Below are positions 13,491 to 15,556 of a stretch of 15,556 nucleotides of DNA, one piece after another. The stretch lies in NCBI GenBank assembly GCA_023390785.1, contig JAEWCE010000157.1:1-15556 (forward strand), in the 5' to 3' direction. Source of the DNA: Pseudomonadota bacterium (GTDB lineage Bacteria > Pseudomonadota > Alphaproteobacteria > Rhizobiales > Devosiaceae). Both the position numbers and the translations under genes were made by a program. Under the pieces are notes generated by a model that made no database searches, was not told the origin of the DNA, and saw only the letters and a program-made list of their open reading frames with translations. Position 1 is the first letter of the stretch, and the number at the start of each line of letters is the position of its first letter.

Positions 13491-14878
13491 CTGTTCTTGG
13501 GCAGGTCGAGCACGGCGAGCACGCCGGGGTGGTTGTCCTCGATGCGGAACTCGCCGCGGTGCAGCCGCGCCACGGCGGCAACCAGCGACAGGCCGAGCCC
13601 GGAGCCCGGCTCGGTGCGGCTCTTTTCCAACCGGACGAAGCGCTCGACGACTCGCGCCCGATCTTCCAGCGGAATGCCCGGGCCGTTGTCGCCGACCTCG
13701 ATCCGCACCCGCCCGCCCTCCTCGCGCACGGCCACGCTGATGCGGCCGGGCGCATCGCCGTTGGGCTCGTGATATTTGAGGGCGTTCTCGATCAGGTTCA
13801 CCAGCGCCTGGCCGATCAGCTCGCGATTGGCGCGCAGTTGCACACCCGGCGCGATCTTGCACTCCAACGTCATGCCCGCTTCCTCGGCTGCCGGTTCGTA
13901 GAGCTCGGCTACGTCGGCGGCGACGGCGCTCACATCGACGTCGGCAAACGCGCCGGATGGTGCCCCGGCCTCGGCGCGGGCGATCATCAGCAGGGCGTTG
14001 AAGGTCCTGATCAGCTTGTCGCTTTCGCTGATCGTGGTCTCGAGCGCCTCGTTCTTGCTGTCGCTGCCGCTGTTGTCGCGCAGCGCCGCCTCGGCGCGGT
14101 TACGCAGGCGGGTCAGTGGCGTCTTGAGGTCGTGCGCGACATTGTCGGTCACCTCCTTCAGCCCCTGCATCAGATCCTCGATGCGATCGAGCATTGCGTT
14201 GAGGCTGGTGGCGAGGCCGTCGAACTCGTCGTTGCGACGGGTTACCGGGATACGCTCGCTCAGATTGCCCGAAATGATCTTGTGCGAGGTGGCATTGATG
14301 GTGTCGATGCGCTTGAGCACGCGGCGCGCCGTGACCACGCCAGCCAGCGTCGAGAACACGAGGATACCCGCCACGGCCAACAGGAAGGCCTGGAAGATCA
14401 GGGCGGTGAAGCCGCGGCGCTCGACAACGTCGCGTCCCACCACGAGGCGGAGCCCGTCATCGAGCAACAGCGAGCGCACCACGGCGTAGCCCCGCGTGGT
14501 GTCGTCGGAATACGGGCTGTCGCGGTCGTAGTTGAAGCTGAACAAGCCGCTACCCTGCAGCACGTCCTGCGGAAAGCCGCTGACGTTGCCGGCAATCTGC
14601 AGTCCGGCGCTGTCGCCGAGGTAGTAGATGCCCGGTCCCGGCTGGCTCGAGAGGCGCGCCACTGCAAAGACGATGCCGCGCATGCCCTGGCGCTCATCGA
14701 TGCGCTTGAGCAACTGCACCTCGCGATCGATGGCGGCGGTCTGCTGCTGCTGGATCTGGATGCTGGACTGATAGGCGATGAACCCCAGCAGCAGGATCGA
14801 GAAGATGACGAAAAGGAGGATGAAGACCGCCGTCAGGCGGACGGTCGTCGTGCGCCAGAGCTGGGCAAACCTACTCAC
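13487..14878 (-). CDS. HAMP-domain sensor histidine kinase, partner of the upstream response regulator
   Basis: This 463-residue inner-membrane kinase has a first membrane helix at about 13-35 and a periplasmic sensor region of about 120 residues (36-157). A second helix (about 157-181), a HAMP linker (182-235), HisKA and HATPase domains follow. Phosphoacceptor His249 lies in DNVAHDLKTPLTRLRNRAE. The ATP-binding motifs are N365 in NLIENALKYH, DNGPGIP starting at D397, and GSGLGL at 425-430. It starts with GTG at 14878, which lies inside the last codons of the response regulator gene (8-base overlap), so the two are probably translationally coupled. Its stop codon overlaps that of the convergent secreted-protein gene by 4 bases. 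The signal it senses is unknown. Confidence 0.93.
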   Translation of the reverse strand: MSRFAQLWRTTTVRLTAVFILLFVIFSILLLGFIAYQSSIQIQQQQTAAIDREVQLLKRIDERQGMRGIVFAVARLSSQPGPGIYYLGDSAGLQIAGNVSGFPQDVLQGSGLFSFNYDRDSPYSDDTTRGYAVVRSLLLDDGLRLVVGRDVVERRGFTALIFQAFLLAVAGILVFSTLAGVVTARRVLKRIDTINATSHKIISGNLSERIPVTRRNDEFDGLATSLNAMLDRIEDLMQGLKEVTDNVAHDLKTPLTRLRNRAEAALRDNSGSDSKNEALETTISESDKLIRTFNALLMIARAEAGAPSGAFADVDVSAVAADVAELYEPAAEEAGMTLECKIAPGVQLRANRELIGQALVNLIENALKYHEPNGDAPGRISVAVREEGGRVRIEVGDNGPGIPLEDRARVVERFVRLEKSRTEPGSGLGLSLVAAVARLHRGEFRIEDNHPGVLAVLDLPKNS

Positions 14879-15554
14879 GGATCATGTAGCCGGCGCCGCG
14901 GATGGTGTGCAGCAGCGGGTTGGCGTGCCCCTTGTCGATCTTGCCGCGCAGGCGGGACATGTGCACGTCGATCACGTTGGTCTGCGGGTCGAAATGATAG
15001 TCCCACACATTTTCGAGCAGCATGGTGCGGGTGACCACCTTGCCGGCGTTTTTCATCAAATATTCGAGCAGGCGGAATTCGCGCGGCTGCAGCAGGATGC
15101 CCTCGCCGCCGCGTTCAACCTTGCGCGACAGCCGGTCGAGCGTCAGGTCGCCGACCTCGTAGCTGGTCGCGGCCTCCGATGGGCTCGAGCGGCGCGCCAG
15201 CACCTCGATCCGGGCCAGGAGCTCGGTGAAGGCATAGGGCTTGGCGAGATAGTCGTCGCCGCCGGCGCGCAGGCCGGTAACGCGGTCATCGACCTCACCG
15301 AGCGCGCTCAGGATGAGAACGGGAGTCTTGTTGCCTTCGGCCCGGAGGGATTCAACGATGGACAGGCCATCGCGGCGCGGCAGCATGCGGTCGACGATCA
15401 GCACGTCGTAGTCCATGCTAGAGGCCATGGCATAGCCGGTTTCGCCGTCGGTGGCGTGGTGGGTGACGTGCCCGGCCTCGTCGAGCGCCTGGACCAGGTA
15501 GCTCGCCGCCTCGCGGTCGTCATCGCTCAGCAGGATCTTAATGCGCCCCACCAA
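14871..15554 (-). CDS. OmpR/PhoB-family response regulator (start at or beyond the right edge)
   Basis: About 227 residues are visible. The receiver domain (about 5-120) has acidic residues D11-D13, phosphoacceptor D55 in LIVDRMLPRRDG, S83 as the switch residue and K105 in DYLAKPYAF. The winged-helix DNA-binding domain (about 130-227) has the typical LLQPREFRLLEYLMKNAGKVVTR and HMSRLRGKID recognition helix segment, ending IRGAGYMIRE. It would activate or repress promoters after phosphorylation by the kinase encoded next. The visible start candidates are TTG at 15554 and GTG at 15551, immediately at the window edge; the real start and its ribosome binding site may lie outside. The gene is nearly complete, because little normally precedes the first beta strand (IKILLSDDD). 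It overlaps the kinase gene by 8 bases. Confidence 0.92.
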   Translation of the reverse strand: MVGRIKILLSDDDREAASYLVQALDEAGHVTHHATDGETGYAMASSMDYDVLIVDRMLPRRDGLSIVESLRAEGNKTPVLILSALGEVDDRVTGLRAGGDDYLAKPYAFTELLARIEVLARRSSPSEAATSYEVGDLTLDRLSRKVERGGEGILLQPREFRLLEYLMKNAGKVVTRTMLLENVWDYHFDPQTNVIDVHMSRLRGKIDKGHANPLLHTIRGAGYMIRE

Positions 15555-15556
15555 AA

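Noticed and set aside
13106..15034. A 642-codon plus-strand frame over the secreted-protein gene and the HAMP kinase
   Set aside because: It overlaps two well-supported genes in other frames and contains no coherent domain.
1..15556. CRISPR arrays, transposases, phage genes, tRNA and rRNA genes
   Set aside because: I saw no direct-repeat arrays, no insertion-sequence ends or transposase motifs and no cloverleaf or rRNA-like sequence. The gaps are short and mostly explained by regulatory signals.

Overview
The window is high-GC, densely packed chromosomal DNA, most likely from an alphaproteobacterium of the Hyphomicrobiales (Rhizobiales). The evidence is the gene content: a proteobacterial-type PepN, a GlnE adenylyltransferase beside an OmpR-type two-component pair, a PAS kinase with a PleC/DivJ/PdhS-like phosphoacceptor region, an ArsR-SRPBCC fusion next to a YciI-like gene, and GANTC sites concentrated between genes. 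A Devosia-like genus is possible but is only a guess. I see no tRNA, rRNA, CRISPR array, transposase or phage gene, so this looks like core genome rather than an island.

Layout. Bases 1-81 hold the first 27 codons of an unidentified minus-strand gene. A divergent plus-strand unit follows: an ArsR-SRPBCC fusion regulator (278-1024) with a promoter and operator directly upstream, then a YciI-like protein (1053-1367). A structured palindromic element (1382-1476) separates this unit from a minus-strand cluster of two homologous full-size ABC exporter half-transporters (5381-3522 and 3350-1488). A 33-codon small ORF with a strong ribosome binding site (3488-3387) lies between the two transporter genes. 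Divergent from them is aminopeptidase N, pepN (5594-8230). A 176-base regulatory gap follows, then a membrane PAS histidine kinase without a partner regulator (8407-9921).

The second half has glnE on the minus strand (12695-9918), a secreted protein of unknown function on the plus strand (12837-13490), and a minus-strand operon of an OmpR-family response regulator followed by its HAMP histidine kinase (15554-14871 and 14878-13487). The regulator gene begins at the right edge of the window.

Function. The window combines signalling (two kinases and one regulator), nitrogen control (GlnE adenylylates and deadenylylates glutamine synthetase), peptide turnover (PepN), export (ABC pair) and a small autoregulated ArsR unit. 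I found no convincing new multi-gene system. The points most worth checking are the small ORF inside the ABC cluster, the three GANTC sites plus a CtrA-like box before the PAS kinase, the apparently leaderless operator-overlapped start of the ArsR fusion, two convergent gene pairs whose stop codons overlap by exactly 4 bases, and the secreted protein with an internal duplication.
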